Assembly: GCF_900964775.1 (NCBI RefSeq)
Contig: NC_041820.1
Coordinates: forward strand, 18,774,501 to 18,838,500
Direction of reading: 5' to 3'
DNA from: Scleropages formosus
Lineage: Eukaryota; Chordata; Actinopteri; Osteoglossiformes; Osteoglossidae
DNA length: 64,000 bases
Position 1 is the stretch's first letter. Each line of letters opens with the position of its first letter. Positions 23,850 through 35,369 of this stretch are shown in pieces. A program made the position numbers and the translations under genes. Below the pieces are notes generated by a model that worked only from the letters and a program-made list of their open reading frames with translations, was not told the origin of the DNA and did not search any database.

Positions 23850-24120
23850 GCGTTAATAAAGTCATTTGTGCAAGTCTCGTGCGCGAGAAGGACGCGTAGA
23901 CTCACCGCGAAAAGATATGCGCGGGTCATGCCTCGTGGCTGTACAGCAATACTCTCATATGAAGCAGGTGTAGCGACTGCGCGCTCCATGCGCGCGCGCT
24001 GCAGGTGACAGACCCTTTGAATATCCGCGTGCCCACCGAAGGAGGCGGGGGGAGTAGGAGGGGGAGGAGTGCGCGCGCGCCGGGTGACACAGACACTTTC
24101 CGCGCTCCGTGTCACGCGTT
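23850..24120 (-). promoter_or_regulatory. CpG island with probable 5' UTR exon of the gpr132-like gene (copy A)
   Basis: On the minus strand a CG-dense segment ends at CGCG|GTGAGT, with the last exonic base at 23906, followed downstream by the acceptor and start codon at 20.84 kb on the same strand. This is the layout of a non-coding first exon with its promoter. Bases 23850-24069 recur at 26712-27282 (copy B) with most CG steps changed to TG or CA there. Copy A keeps its CG steps, as expected for an unmethylated active promoter. The link to the receptor is inference from strand, spacing and splice sites. Confidence 0.5.
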
Positions 24121-24129
24121 CGGATTTTC

Positions 24130-24640
24130 CCGGAGTGTTCTAAAAATTGTGTGTGTTTCCGTTTTTTCGGCAGCTCGCATTGTTCGGATTTGTTCATTTT
24201 AGAAACGCGTTGCTTGTTGGTGTAGTTTAAGCCTGCTTATTTTGCAAATATAACAACTACAATTTTGAGGTAGGAAGTCTCAACCTCACGTCACGTGCAG
24301 TGTTGGACCCGAAGAGCCAGAATTAGAAATCCAATCAAAAATGGTTCACGACGTCAGTCTTCGAGCTGTTTCTTAGCTCATTCTGCACTCGAGCTACACT
24401 ACAGTTACATTCTGATACACGTGAAATACTAAAACGTCTTTTTCTGTACATCATCGTTACATATATTACTAGACACATACATACACATATGTCGTGTGTA
24501 TATATACACACACACACGATAAAACACAAAATGTGATGACCTATACTCACTCTCTCGCTTTCAGTAGCTTGTCCCTGTCAGACTCGCCGTGGTCCGGAGC
24601 TTATCCTGGAATCACTGGGCACTAGGCTGGGAGGGTTACA
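24130..24640. other. Upstream flank, no gene seen
   Basis: Contains a short (CA)/(TA) tract near 24476-24520 and no supported coding segment. Confidence 0.3.
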
Positions 24641-25062
24641 ATTTTACATTTACATTTATTCACTTAGCAGACACTTTTCTCAAAAGCGACTTCCAGTGAA
24701 CTCTATGTAGTGTTACCAGCCCACACACCTTATTCACCAAGGTGATTTACACTGCTAGATACACTACTTACACTGGGCCACTCACCCATATATCAATGAA
24801 ACACACTCTCTGTCACTCACACACTGTGGGGGAACCTGAACATGTCTTTGGATTGTGGGAGGAAACCAGAGCACCTGAAGACTTACACTGCTAGATACAC
24901 TACTTACACTGGGTCACTCATCCATACATCACTATAACACACTCGCTCTGTCACTCACATGCTATGGGGAACCTGAACAGCATGTCTTTGAACTGTGAGA
25001 GGAAACCGGAGCACCCGGAGTAAACCCACGCAGACACGGGGAGAACATGCAAACTCCACACA
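24640..25062. repeat. DANA-like repeat with internal duplication
   Basis: Begins ATTTACATTTATTCACTTAG, AGACACTTTTCTCAAAAGCG and CACCTTATTCACCAAGGTGA, and ends with GGAAACCGGAGCACCCGGAG, CACGCAGACACGGGGAGAAC and ATGCAAACTCCACAC. The block from ACTTACACTGCTAGATACAC through the GGAGGAAACC motif appears twice (about 24727-24875 and 24881-25019), an internal tandem duplication. Confidence 0.75.
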
Positions 25063-25299
25063 ATTTATATTAGAGCATCAGAGAAGCCCACAAATCACCT
25101 GTACAAAACTTATGAAAATGGAATCCCATTTACAGCACAAAATGCTTTATTGAATTAGTTCACATTCCCATATATAAACAATATTTAAATTTTAAAATAA
25201 ATGTAAGTAGGTTAACAATATGTTTTTGAGGAAAAGCATCAGCTAAATGAAAAAATGCAAAATACGTTTTGCAGTCATTTAAAAGAAATACATAAGCCA
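25063..25299. other. Short spacer, no gene seen
   Basis: Contains a SINE-tail remnant (GAGGAAAAGCATCAGCTAAA near 25218). Confidence 0.4.
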
Positions 25300-25555
25300 T
25301 TGCGCTGTTTGCGTGGAGTGTGCATGTTCCCCTCTTTCTGTATGGACTTCTTTGGGCGCTCCGGTTTCCTCCCATGGCCCTAAGACATGTTATTCCTGTC
25401 TGTGTGAGAGTGAATGAGTTTTTATTAGGGGTGTGTGTGGCTACCCTGCCATGGGCTGGCACCCTGTCCAGGGTGTACCCTTTCTAGCCTAGCTCCCTGT
25501 TAATAGGCTCCAGACCACCACGACCCTGCCTTGGGATAAGCTGTTTAAATTGGTG
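25300..25555. repeat. DANA-like repeat, opposite orientation
   Basis: Reads GCGTGGAGTGTGCATGTTCC, GGCGCTCCGGTTTCCTCCCA, a CTAAGACATG motif, then CTGGCACCCTGTCCAGGGTG and TTGGGATAAGCTGTTTAAAT, a common fish repeat order. Confidence 0.65.
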
Positions 25556-26510
25556 AACAGAAGTTATACTGGAAGCAAAATGAATTTGTAGTGTAAAGTG
25601 TTAATATGTGATGGTCTGAGATGTTTTGGACAACACGGAAAATGTGCAACTAGTTCAAGGAACCCCTCTGAGGTGATGGCAAGGATGTGGCCATGTTCAC
25701 ATCCGCCTGTGTACGTGTGTGCGTGCTCGGTTAAATGCAGGTGGAACAGCAACCACCGAAAAATTACTGTCGTCGACTACAGGTGTTAGTCCGTATAAAA
25801 AGTCAAGCTTCTTTTCAGACTGTCATGCTGTAGTACTGGTAGTTTACAGCATCAAACTAGTAATCGGCATGGTTTAGTCATAGACTATTTCATGTTTTAC
25901 GCACGGCCGAGGGAAGCTCTGTTCTGGATACTGTACCTGTTTATCTCTTGCATATTCATCCAGTTTGTTTTAAAATGTCACTGACATTGGTCACGTTAAT
26001 CAATTTAATGTTTCCTTCATGACTACATTTAGTTTATCATCATCATCCTGGTACCTTTTTAAGCAGCACAGCTATTTGAATGTCAGTTGATTCAGTTGCA
26101 GTCCATTCAAGGCTTGCGCCATGATTTGCATGAATATAAAACAATGTTATCTTCACTCATGGGTAGACACTTTAGAAAAACTGGATCACAGCAACATAGA
26201 AATTGAAACGTCACATGAAATTGCAAATATACGCATACATAAAAGAAATGGGAAAAGGTCAAAAGGTTACAGCATTTCACAGATGTGATCATGTACCACC
26301 TTTGTTTTAATAGTCCGACAATACTTTTCTAAAAATAAAGATGACACAAATGCTGCATATCACAATGCTTTATTTTTCACCCCATTTATGCAGAATATAG
26401 ATTTGCAGTACTCTTTAGTACACTTTCAAGTTTAATAGCTATTAATTTATGTTTAATAACCTCAGCTATTTCATGGTTTCTACAAAAAGCTCCATGTGCA
26501 TGGCATGGAT
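25556..26510. other. Intergenic, no gene seen
   Basis: No supported coding segment or repeat. Confidence 0.3.
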
Positions 26511-26516
26511 TTTGCG

Positions 26517-26520
<4 letters not shown>

Positions 26521-26580
<60 letters not shown>
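26521..26580. repeat. (CA)n microsatellite, about 30 units
   Basis: Pure CA run forming the tail end of the reverse-oriented SINE that follows. It looks like an expanded SINE tail. Confidence 0.97.
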
Positions 26581-26581
<1 letters not shown>

Positions 26582-26711
26582 CGTCTGAAACCACTTGTCC
26601 CAAATGGGGTCGCAGTGAACCGGAGCCTAACCCGGCAACACAGGGCGCAAGGCTGGAGGGGGAGGGGGACACACCCAGGACGGGACTCCAGTGCATCGCA
26701 AGGCACCGACA

Positions 26712-27282
26712 GCATTAATAAAGTCACTGTGCAAGTCTCGTGTGCGAGAAAGATGCGTGGACTCACCGCGGAAAGATATGCGCAGGTCATGCCTCGTGGC
26801 TGTACAGCATCCATCCATCCATCTTCCTCCGCTTTTATCCGGGGCCGGGTCGCGGGGGCAGCAGTCCGAGCAGAGTACTCCAGACCTCCCTCTCCCCGCA
26901 CACCTCCTCCAGTTCCTCTGGGGGAACCCCAAGGCGTTCCCAGGCCAGCCGGGAGACATAGTCTCTCCAACGTGTCCTGGGTCTGCCCCGAGGCCTCCTC
27001 CCAGTGGGACAAGCCCGGAGCACCTCCCCAGGGAGGCGTCCAGGAGGCATCCGGAACAGATGCCCGAGCCACCTCAACTGGCTCCTCTCGATGCGGAGGA
27101 GCAGCGGCTCTACTCCGAGCTCCTCCCGGGTGACTGAGCTCCTCACCCTAAGCTGTACAGCAATACTCTCATATGAAGCAGGTGTAGCGACTGCGCGCTC
27201 CGTACGTGCGTACTGTGGGTGACAGACCCTTTGAATAGCCGCGGCCCACCGAAGGAGGCGGGGGGAGTAGGAGGGGGAGGAG
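26712..27282 (-). repeat. Second copy of the 24-kb CpG island/5' exon (copy B)
   Basis: Matches 23850-24069 along its whole length once the LINE insert at 26808-27151 is removed. The differences are mostly CG to TG or CA changes. The 5' splice site CGCG|GTGAGT is kept, and so are bases on the intron side of it, so this is a DNA-level copy and not a processed transcript. It sits inside a SINE. Probably a non-functional, methylated copy (inference). Confidence 0.85.
26808..27151 (-). mobile_element. 3'-terminal fragment of a non-LTR retrotransposon (LINE)
   Basis: On the minus strand the sequence encodes the end of a LINE polyprotein: RIERSQLRWLGHLFRMPPGR, then RPRGRPRTRWRDYVSRLAWE and LGVPPEELEEV, typical of the region after the reverse transcriptase in fish LINEs. 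The 3' tail is (GGAT)n, seen on the plus strand as CATCCATCCATCC. It is severely 5'-truncated. A 9-bp duplication GCTGTACAG flanks it at 26799-26807 and 27152-27160; the uninterrupted 24-kb copy shows the empty site with a single GCTGTACAG. Confidence 0.9.
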
Positions 27283-27339
27283 CAGGACTCGAACCCCAGA
27301 CCCACTGGAGAGCAGGACCTGGTCAAACCCGCCGCATGG

Positions 27340-28040
27340 ATTTTGCATTCGCATCAAATGTGAGTGAAGGTGCCCAGCCACATGGGGTAAGGCATATGTG
27401 TCACTTTATATACTGTGTGTGCTGTCTTTGAGACAGTGAATAACAAATACAATAATGACAGATATACATAGTGAACATAAATAATAAAAGTTAGAATCTT
27501 GTTGATGCATAGCCTCAGAAACAACATTCTATGATGAGCCACCAGACACGAGCATAGCGACATTCTTGACAAGTCTTGAATGAAAAGAAGTCACAGGGCA
27601 GCAGTCATCCTAAGCAGTTTAAAAAAAAAAGTTTGACAGGAGGTGACTTTCAACAGGCTGGAGGAAGTTTGGGCTTGGGCTTAATGGTGTTTCAGGGGAA
27701 CTCTTGACATGTGGAATACAGCTCAGAACAATAGGTAATTGGAACAGCAGATGGGCACCCACTTCCTGTCTCCTTTGCTGGACATGGGAAACCCCCTCAG
27801 AATAGTTTTACAAACTCCCGGATAGGTGTTTGATATTGGAACTCGGCATTCATACAACCACCCCTTCTACACCAGGTCTCCGCTGCCCGTGTGGTATGTT
27901 GTACAAAGCTGCACCGGTGAGTCCTGACCATTGTCCTTTTCACATGTTTGCTCATTTGACTTCTTTGTGTTCAGGCATTCATGATTGCTTGTGAGAAATC
28001 TACTGTATGTAAATGACATTTAAAACAAACACAGTAAACT
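27340..28040. other. Intergenic between the receptor region and vipas39, no gene seen
   Basis: No supported coding segment. The rightmost part may lie just beyond the vipas39 polyadenylation site. Confidence 0.35.
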
Positions 28041-28041
28041 A

Positions 28042-28047
28042 TTTATT
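28042..28047 (-). terminator. Candidate polyadenylation signal of vipas39
   Basis: AATAAA on the minus strand, about 400 bases past the stop codon at 28450. It gives a short, plausible 3' UTR. Confidence 0.5.
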
Positions 28048-28449
28048 AAGGAATGTTCATACAAAAAGAAAAATGCCACAAATGCTTAAATTTTTGGCTT
28101 CTGCATGTTTATGTACTTCCAGCAAAAATACTTTGCTGAAATTTCTACATCATAAGCAATACTGACATTCAACGTAAATGACAACTGATGTCTATTTCCG
28201 TGTTCATTAGTGATTATTAACAGAAGTAATAGAAACAAACACTACTTTTTCAGTCACTAAGAGCAACTACTTTGGTCTTCTTATAGTTGCTCCTCCTCAG
28301 ACAATTTTATTTTCTGAGCATCCTGTGCACCATATAAAAGGACAGTTGTCACAGCAAAAAGAAACCTCTGATTGGAAAAGGCGTAGTTACTAGAAATCAT
28401 AGGAATCCATATTACTACCTCTCTGCTCACAAGTGATTTGATTATGGGG

Positions 28450-31400
28450 TCAGTTCTTCCACCGGATTTGCTGAAAGAAAAAAAACAAACCACTTTGTAT
28501 CCATTGTCTAATTCCATACAAAGTTAAAGTGAAAATCACAGTGTTTGAATTAAATCTGTGGCACACTAAGGGAGGTACCAGTGTACTACTGAGCCACTGA
28601 TGGTGTAGCCGAACTTTAGACAACAGTGGCATTGTTTCCGAGAGGAAGCTTTTTAACACAGGAAATGTTACTATAGGTAGTAGTGCGTTATTTATACCAT
28701 CTGTTACAAAAATTTATACAGTGAATGACTAAGTTTACTGCTGCTAACAATATTCATCAACATCTATGTGTCCCCCTTTGTTTCCATAAGCAATGACAAA
28801 CACCTTGTAAAGAAGCGTAAGACAGGGTCTTATTTAAAACTAGGGACAGGGACTGGCACGTACTACTTGTTACATCCAAAATCCACACCATCCAGGTCAA
28901 AAGCCCTACCCTCATTTTATAGAGATGCAAGTTTGGTATGGCTTACAATATTAAAGTCTGGTGTGACAAGGAAAATCCTGTGATGTTGTTTATCTTCAAA
29001 GAACTGATAACTCTACCACATTTCCTCCCAGATCAGATCTACACATTGTTCTTCAATTTACCTCAGTCATTTTGGAAAGAAGCAATGTAATGGACAGCTA
29101 CAAGGTAGGTAAAAGGAAAACATACATTCCTCAAGGCAACCTCTCTGTCAAGGGGACTTGTAACAACATATCACATAGCTCCATTGGGAAGGCCCTCCCA
29201 TTTACCGTGTTGTTAAGGATATCCTGAATCTTCTTATCCTCAGGTGATCCCCTCTCCACCTTGCCCTGGTATACAATCAGCTGTTGGCGGTCCTTTTGGT
29301 CCTTGTACATCTGAGTTGAAGTAGAAAGAATGTTAAAACATTTATGAAAACAAAATGAGAACATTTATGAGGCTGAGTTAGTCAGAGAATCTGTTACTGT
29401 TAAAAGCCAGTAAGCAGTTTGTTCAAGTTTTACTAATTAGCTTGCTGCTTTTCTTTCTGTATATAGTGCTGTGAAAATCACTTTGCTCCCTTTCCAATTT
29501 TCTATATTTTTGTAATTTTTTTCTTTTTTTTCCCTTCATTAAATTTGATCTTATCTTTCTCTTAGTTCTAGTTGTATATGAACTGAGCTTGTGACACCAA
29601 TTTTATTTTATTACATTTCCTTGAACTGTTTAGAATTGTAAACTTGTCATATGAACAGCCAAGTTATGAATTTTCAGTGACACGGAAATGTTAGTTTACT
29701 TCTTTTAATTGCATTTTCTTCTCTACTGGATTTACTAGAATGTATTGTAGCGTGGAAATTGACTGCATTCATATTTGCCACCCTCAGAAGGCAAAAAACA
29801 CTCATAAGGTCGATTTAAGTCTACTTGCACTTGCATGTTCACTTTATGTAGTCCTGTGTTGGCAGCTTTGTGTTGTTTTATGTAGCACCATGGTCCTGGA
29901 GGGATGTTGTTTTCTTTCACTGTATACTGTACCAGCTGTATATGGTTGAAAGACAATAAAGCCACTTTGACTTTGTTGGCTTTTTATAATAAATTACTGC
30001 TATATCCCAGACTTTTACTGAAACTACCAAGATAGAGGTTTATAATTATTATTATTATTGGTACAGTTTCCAAATTATGAACAGACTTCTGATCTCAATT
30101 CTGTTAGTAAGATGAGGTACAAGTGTTTTTTCCCTCTACGCAGAATCCCTGATTGTAAAATTACAAGTAGAAGCAAAAAAGTGTTTTCTTTGTGGCCAGG
30201 CTCACATCAATGACGATGTCATGGCACTTATACTTCTGGGCGAGGCTGATCTTCAGGTTGGGATCCTCCACCAAACACACATACTCCTGCAGCACCTGGA
30301 GTGAATGTCACACGGAGTTACAGAGTGGACTGTTACAGAAAAATATAGGTACATAGAGAGACACACAATAATGTGAACACAATTCATTCTGACAATTCTA
30401 CTTCTTTGAATTACATTTCAAAACTTTCGTTAGAGTAGGCGATACAAAGTACTGAAACACCCATGTTAAATCGTGGTAAAGAAAACTATACTAAGCTGCC
30501 ATCTACTGGTAAAAGCTTTTATGAAATTAAATTGGGCCTGAGCAACACTACCTGGGCTGGTGCATTGTTTTTATGCAGAATGTCCACCACTCGGTGAAAC
30601 CCAATCGGCGACCTCTTCTTAGTGTAGCCTAACCAGTTCTTGGTGGTGAAAAGGCTGCCTACATCAAGCCACTCTTTCAGTTTTGCCCTTGCACTCAGTG
30701 CTGTGAGAAGATACTGTTTTTCTGAAATCTGCAGGGGAAAAGGTTTTTTCAGATAAATACATTACAAGAAATGAATAATGTAATTCTCACACTCACTCAC
30801 ACATTGTCTGAACTGCTTGTCCCATATGGGGTCGCGGGGAGCCAGAGCCTAACCCGGCAACACAGGGCAAAAGGCTGTAGGGGGAGGGGACACACCCAGG
30901 ACGGGACGCCAGTCCGTCGCGAAGCGCCCCAAGCGGAATTCGAACCCCGCACCCACCGGAGAGCAGGACCCGGTCCAACCCACTGTGCCACCACACCCCC
31001 TAACGTAATTCACAGGGACTGATATGTTTTAAGGGGGTGCGGTGGCGCAGTGGGTTGGACCGCAGTCCTGCTCTCCGGTGGGTCTGGGGTTCAAGTCCCG
31101 CTTGGGGTGCCTTGCGGCGGACTGGCGTCCCGTCCTGGGTGTGTCCCCTTCCCCCTCTGGCCTTACGCCCTGTGTTGCCGGGTAGGCTCCGGTTCCCCGT
31201 GACCCCGTAAGGGACAAGCGGTTCTGAAAATGTGTGTGTGTGTGTGTGATATGTTTTATTGATAAACTGATCTGGGAATTCACAAACTAGTACTAACAAA
31301 ATGAGAAACTATTTAGTTATCACATACTCTATGACCTGTAAGGGAAAACCCAAATAGCAGTAAAATGTGGTTAATATACGTATGTATCCCAAAAGTCTTG

Positions 31401-33244
31401 GCATGAAAATAAATCTGCTTATTGACAAATCAGAGCAACTTCTATTTTTATTAGAATGAGTGCACTGGAACCAATTTCCAGTCTGCTGAACAGAAACTAA
31501 AAATCTCAGAAATGCACAATAAAATGAAAAAAATTACACCAAAAATGCCTGGTCTTACTTTAAATGTTGACCTGATGTTTGCTGGGCTGCTGTATGTTCC
31601 CTGCAACAAATGACTATGGATTAGTACAAGCAAATACTAAAGGAGGGGGGGGGGGGGGGGAAACTGTTGAGGGGAGAGTTAGAGAAAGCTTGAAGGGAAA
31701 CTGGAGCTGATGTGTGTTCGTGGCTCATACCTCAGACTCCCCGTAGTGGTAGACACAGGAGTAGTACAAGGTGGTGATGATGGGCATGTTCAGGATAGAG
31801 GCCTTTCTAGGATGTTTTTTGAACACCTCAACCTGCCCCTTGTTTTCTAAATGCTTGTCATTAGCCTGTATGATTACAGGAGAATAGGACATTGGACTGT
31901 ACAACATGCTACAACACAAATTGCCACTTTCACTTCAAGTAAACAGTTTCAATGATTAAATCACAAGTTCAATTCATTTCCAAGGCATATCACTTAATGA
32001 TATTTGACATGTACATAAAATACTTTACTAGATACCTTTGTTTGCTAAAAAAAGAAGTTAACCAGCTAGTCTGCTTTCAGCTGTTTTCTCTGCCACTTTA
32101 ATCGTACAGTTTTTTTCCTCATTCATTTGTGGGTGATGAAAGAGGCACGAATGAATATACAACTCTCACCTCTATAATAATTTGTCTCTCTAATAGAGTG
32201 TAGTGGTCTTGAACATGACCAGCATCATCTGGTGGAAAAGGAAGACTGAAACACAGGCCACAAACATTACAAGTACCACTTTTAGCAAGTAACACATACA
32301 GCGCTTCACAGGTAGCGATAAAACATGTATTATGCAATATAAATTAATGTACCTGTTCTTACCTAATGCAACTTTTCAAGTACTCTTTCCTGCGAACTTC
32401 ATCTTTGATACTGAGATGCTCTCTGTATTGCAGTAGCTGTGCACAGAGTGAGTGACACTTATATCAAGGACAGAGCAGAAGCAAGGACCCAGGATCCAGT
32501 TAGAAACTCTGCACTTTATCTCAATGTTTGGCAGTGGTTACTTACCGCCATGTCCTCAGTTCTACCTAATGACCTGAAAAACACAATGCACTAGAATAGG
32601 TCATAAGCACAAAAAGGGCATCACAGTATCTGACTGAAATGAAACTGGTTGCACAGCCATCTCTATTGTTGCAGTTATTATTATATTTCACCTCAGTGGC
32701 ATACGGTATGTCCCACGGAATGCTATCTTGTATTAAAAAGTAAGCACTTACTTGGTTGTCAACTTACTTGAACAGCTCCACAAGTAGCTTCTGTTCCCCC
32801 ATTTCCTTCAAATAGTGAATATAGTGCCGAAGGGCTACATCTCTTGACATAAGCTCTCTGGAGAGTACCTCTGTTAAGCAACATAGAGTATTTGTCAGGT
32901 GACAAGTACATGTACACCACAACCAAAAGCTACTTTAGATATAAGTTTCATGTTCAACAAAATGATTAAACAAATCACAGACATCACCAGCTAGCAAGAG
33001 AAATACAACACTCTTACCTTTGCTTAATGACTTCTTCAAATAAATTAAAACCTGGAAGGATTAGCGCATAACTTTAGTATACAATTATAATAGATGGAAC
33101 CTAATTTACATTGCAAAAAATACTTTTGTAAAAACACATGTGTACATACAGCAGTAATGACATTTCCATCGTTTGCACAGACAGCCTGATCCAAAAGTTG
33201 CATCTTATCCTTGAGGGAGCGGAATGTTTCCAAGGAGCAAAACT

Positions 33245-33278
<34 letters not shown>

Positions 33279-35369
33279 ATAGGAGGGAATAAAAAAAACC
33301 AGACTATCACCATAACTATGGCCACCTGGGAGGCTCAAATTTACACCAGAAAGATCAAGATTTGAGTTTATCAGGTAATAAAAGGCAATTGCATAGGGGT
33401 CTTGAGCGGCTGCATCCTATCAGGCCGTTTTAACTAGCTCTAGAAACCATCAGTCAAATCCAACAACATGCAAAGCTACTTAAAACAGCTTCGGTGGTGA
33501 TGCCCATGTTGTATAATGGGTATAATTTTAAATATATTTTCTAAAAGAAGTGTGCTTTGACTTTTCTCAAAGGAATTTCTAAACATGAAAAGTCACTGCT
33601 GAAAAACTGTTCTGCTTAGGTTTTTGATGATACTGAGAAGGCAGAATACCTTTCCCCTCTGCATCCTCTTCACGGTCTCCTCTGGGCTCCAGTCACTGAC
33701 ATAGTCCTGCAAAATGCCATGACACTGACACTAAAAGGGCTCTTTTAATTTAGAATACATTCAGTGTACAACTGCTGTTGTAGCCAGTTCATGATCTTAT
33801 CATAAAAAAGATCTTATGCAACTGACTGAAACCCACAAAACTGATCTAGTTTTGGTCATTTTAATGTTTTACTGTGTACTGCAATACATTTACAATGAAC
33901 TACTAATAAACCTATAGAATATGAAATAGTTTCACACAGTAGAGCAAATAGAATAACAATGCCTGACTTTCACGAAACACACTTGAATTCTCGCAAACTG
34001 CACATCAAATCTATGCCGGCGAGCCACTAACATTAAACATTAAAAAGTAAATTTACCTTGTATTCAGACTTGGGTTTCCGTAGCTCAGGTGCAAAATTCC
34101 TGGTGGATGGTTCAGAGAAAGCTATGACATGTAAGGAAACTTTTTTTAGTTTGATTTTAGGCTCTGCATAACATATGGTAATGCACTATTTATGGACCAA
34201 ACAGGAACACTTACATTCTGATATGGCCTGGAAACTACCACTTTTACCCCTCCCTGAAAAAGGTAACATTCAATTAGACATTTGTTCAGATTAGTAATAC
34301 AAAGCAAAGAGGCAAAGACACACACACAGTCTGAAACTGCTTGTCGAACCGGAACCTAACCCAGCAACACAGGGCGCAAGGCTGGAGGGGGAGGGGACAC
34401 ACCCAGGACGGGATGCCAGGCCATCGCAAGGCACCCCAAACGGGACTCGAACCCCAGATCCACCAGAGAGCAGGACCCGGGCACACCCGCTGCACCCCCC
34501 CCGAAGAGGTAAAGAGAAGGGGAAATTACCTTCACAACAACCTTGGAATATATCTAATAGGGCAGCTGGTAGCGCAGTGGTTAGAATTGCTGCCTTTAGC
34601 TCTGAACGCTGCCCATTCAAATTTCACCTACTGCTGTAGTGCCCTTGAGCGAGGTACTTACCCTAAATGGGGTCGGTCAAAATTACCCAGCTGCATAAAT
34701 GTGCAAACATTGTAAATAGCTTAAGAGAGAAGTGTCAGCTAAAGGAGTAAATCTAATGTTAGGGGAAAGGTTCGGCACCTTTAAACAGGGAGCTGAGGGA
34801 GTAGCCAGAGCCCTGCCGGGGTAATGAGGGGCCACTGTCGATTTTGGGGAAGCTCTGCTCCTGCTTCGTACTTGAGGCCGTCTCCTTGATAGACCAGGTG
34901 ATACCTACAGAAACACAACCAAAGAGAACTAAATGTTTTTCACTGCACCCCAGGCTCCCAGCTTCCCACTTATTCAGGTAGAAGAGCCACAGAGTAAACA
35001 TGTAGCAAAGAGAGTCTGCATACTTCCAATGGGTTCGCCACTCCAGCTGACTTTTACCATATCATCTTCATCTTCGTCTTCATCAACCACAAACTGGCGG
35101 ATGCTGTTCACCGCTCGTTTCGATTCCTTTAACTGGCAGCACAATAACATTAAGAAAAATTCACCCTTAATTTTTGCCATTATTTCCTTTATTTTGGTAA
35201 GACACAAATATAATTAGTGGTACATATCTGCACACATGCTCACACGCACAAATATATAAAATCTGACGTGTCGTACACTAGAAAGTTCATCATAATCGTC
35301 GTCAAACGTGAAGGCTCTGCACTTGGAACTATTCCAGTAGTCATCCTCATCTGGTTTACTCCTCATCAT
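28450..35369 (-). CDS. vipas39: VPS33B-interacting protein VIPAS39 (VIPAR, SPE-39 homologue)
   Basis: Eighteen coding exons give 488 residues (human about 493), all joined in phase with GT-AG introns: 35277-35369, 35024-35132, 34779-34904, 34215-34253, 34057-34121, 33650-33706, 33150-33242, 33018-33051, 32768-32870, 32546-32573, 32363-32436, 32170-32245, 31731-31865, 31559-31600, 30552-30728, 30206-30295, 29206-29310, 28450-28470. The N-terminus is acidic ([23 protein letters not shown]), followed by [10 protein letters not shown] and a C-terminal SPE-39/Vps16-like alpha-solenoid with [24 protein letters not shown] and [13 protein letters not shown], ending QIRWKN. The partner VPS33B and the CHEVI role in endosome maturation and alpha-granule and apical trafficking come from family knowledge. 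The ATG lies right after a 3' splice site, so a non-coding first exon must exist; a candidate ends at 35787. Introns hold several SINEs. Confidence 0.96.
30785..31003 (-). repeat. SINE family 1 copy in a vipas39 intron
   Basis: Reverse-oriented, near complete, lying in the intron between the exons at 31559 and 30728. GTAATTC at both borders suggests a target duplication. It faces an opposite copy starting at 31032. Confidence 0.9.
31032..31246 (+). repeat. SINE family 1 copy in a vipas39 intron, young-looking
   Basis: Best-preserved copy: GGGGGTGCGGTGGCGCAGTG head (box A-like TGGCGCAGTGG), GGTTCAAGTCC box B-like segment, full body and (TG)n tail. The target duplication TGATATGTTTTA lies at 31020-31031 and 31247-31258. 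Confidence 0.95.
31645..31661. repeat. Poly-G run in a vipas39 intron
   Basis: About 17 consecutive guanines; length variation or assembly error is likely here. Confidence 0.9.
33247..33277. repeat. A-run next to a vipas39 3' splice site
   Basis: About 31 adenines on the plus strand, read as a uridine tract in the transcript. It ends just before the TGCAG acceptor of the exon at 33242, so it serves as an unusually long polypyrimidine tract. Confidence 0.9.
34318..34500 (-). repeat. SINE family 1 copy in a vipas39 intron
   Basis: Reverse-oriented with a partly deleted tail-proximal segment. The core GGACACACCCAGGACGGGAT and a head ending CCCGCTGCACCCCCCC are visible. Confidence 0.85.
34558..34757 (+). 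repeat. SINE family 2 copy in a vipas39 intron
   Basis: Head GGCAGCTGGTAGCGCAGTGG (box A-like), box-B-like segment CATTCAAATTTC, body and GAGAGAAGTGTCAGCTAAAG tail. ATCTAAT occurs on both sides, a likely target duplication. Confidence 0.85.

Larger units (their letters stand above)
26578..27335 (-). repeat. SINE family 1 copy interrupted by a 575-bp insertion
   Basis: The tail-side part (26578-26706, ending CATCGCAAGGCAC) and the head-side part (about 27283-27335, starting CAGGACTCGAACCCCAGACC) belong to one reverse-oriented SINE. Between them sits a copy of the 24-kb CpG exon, which itself holds a LINE tail. About six SINE bases are missing at the junction. Confidence 0.8.

Noticed and set aside
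26386-27326. Long overlapping open frames on both strands (up to 228 codons)
   Set aside because: They run through the (CA)n tract, the SINE, copy B and the LINE tail; the composition and mirror frames show they are repeat translations and not a gene. Only the LINE C-terminal piece is meaningful.
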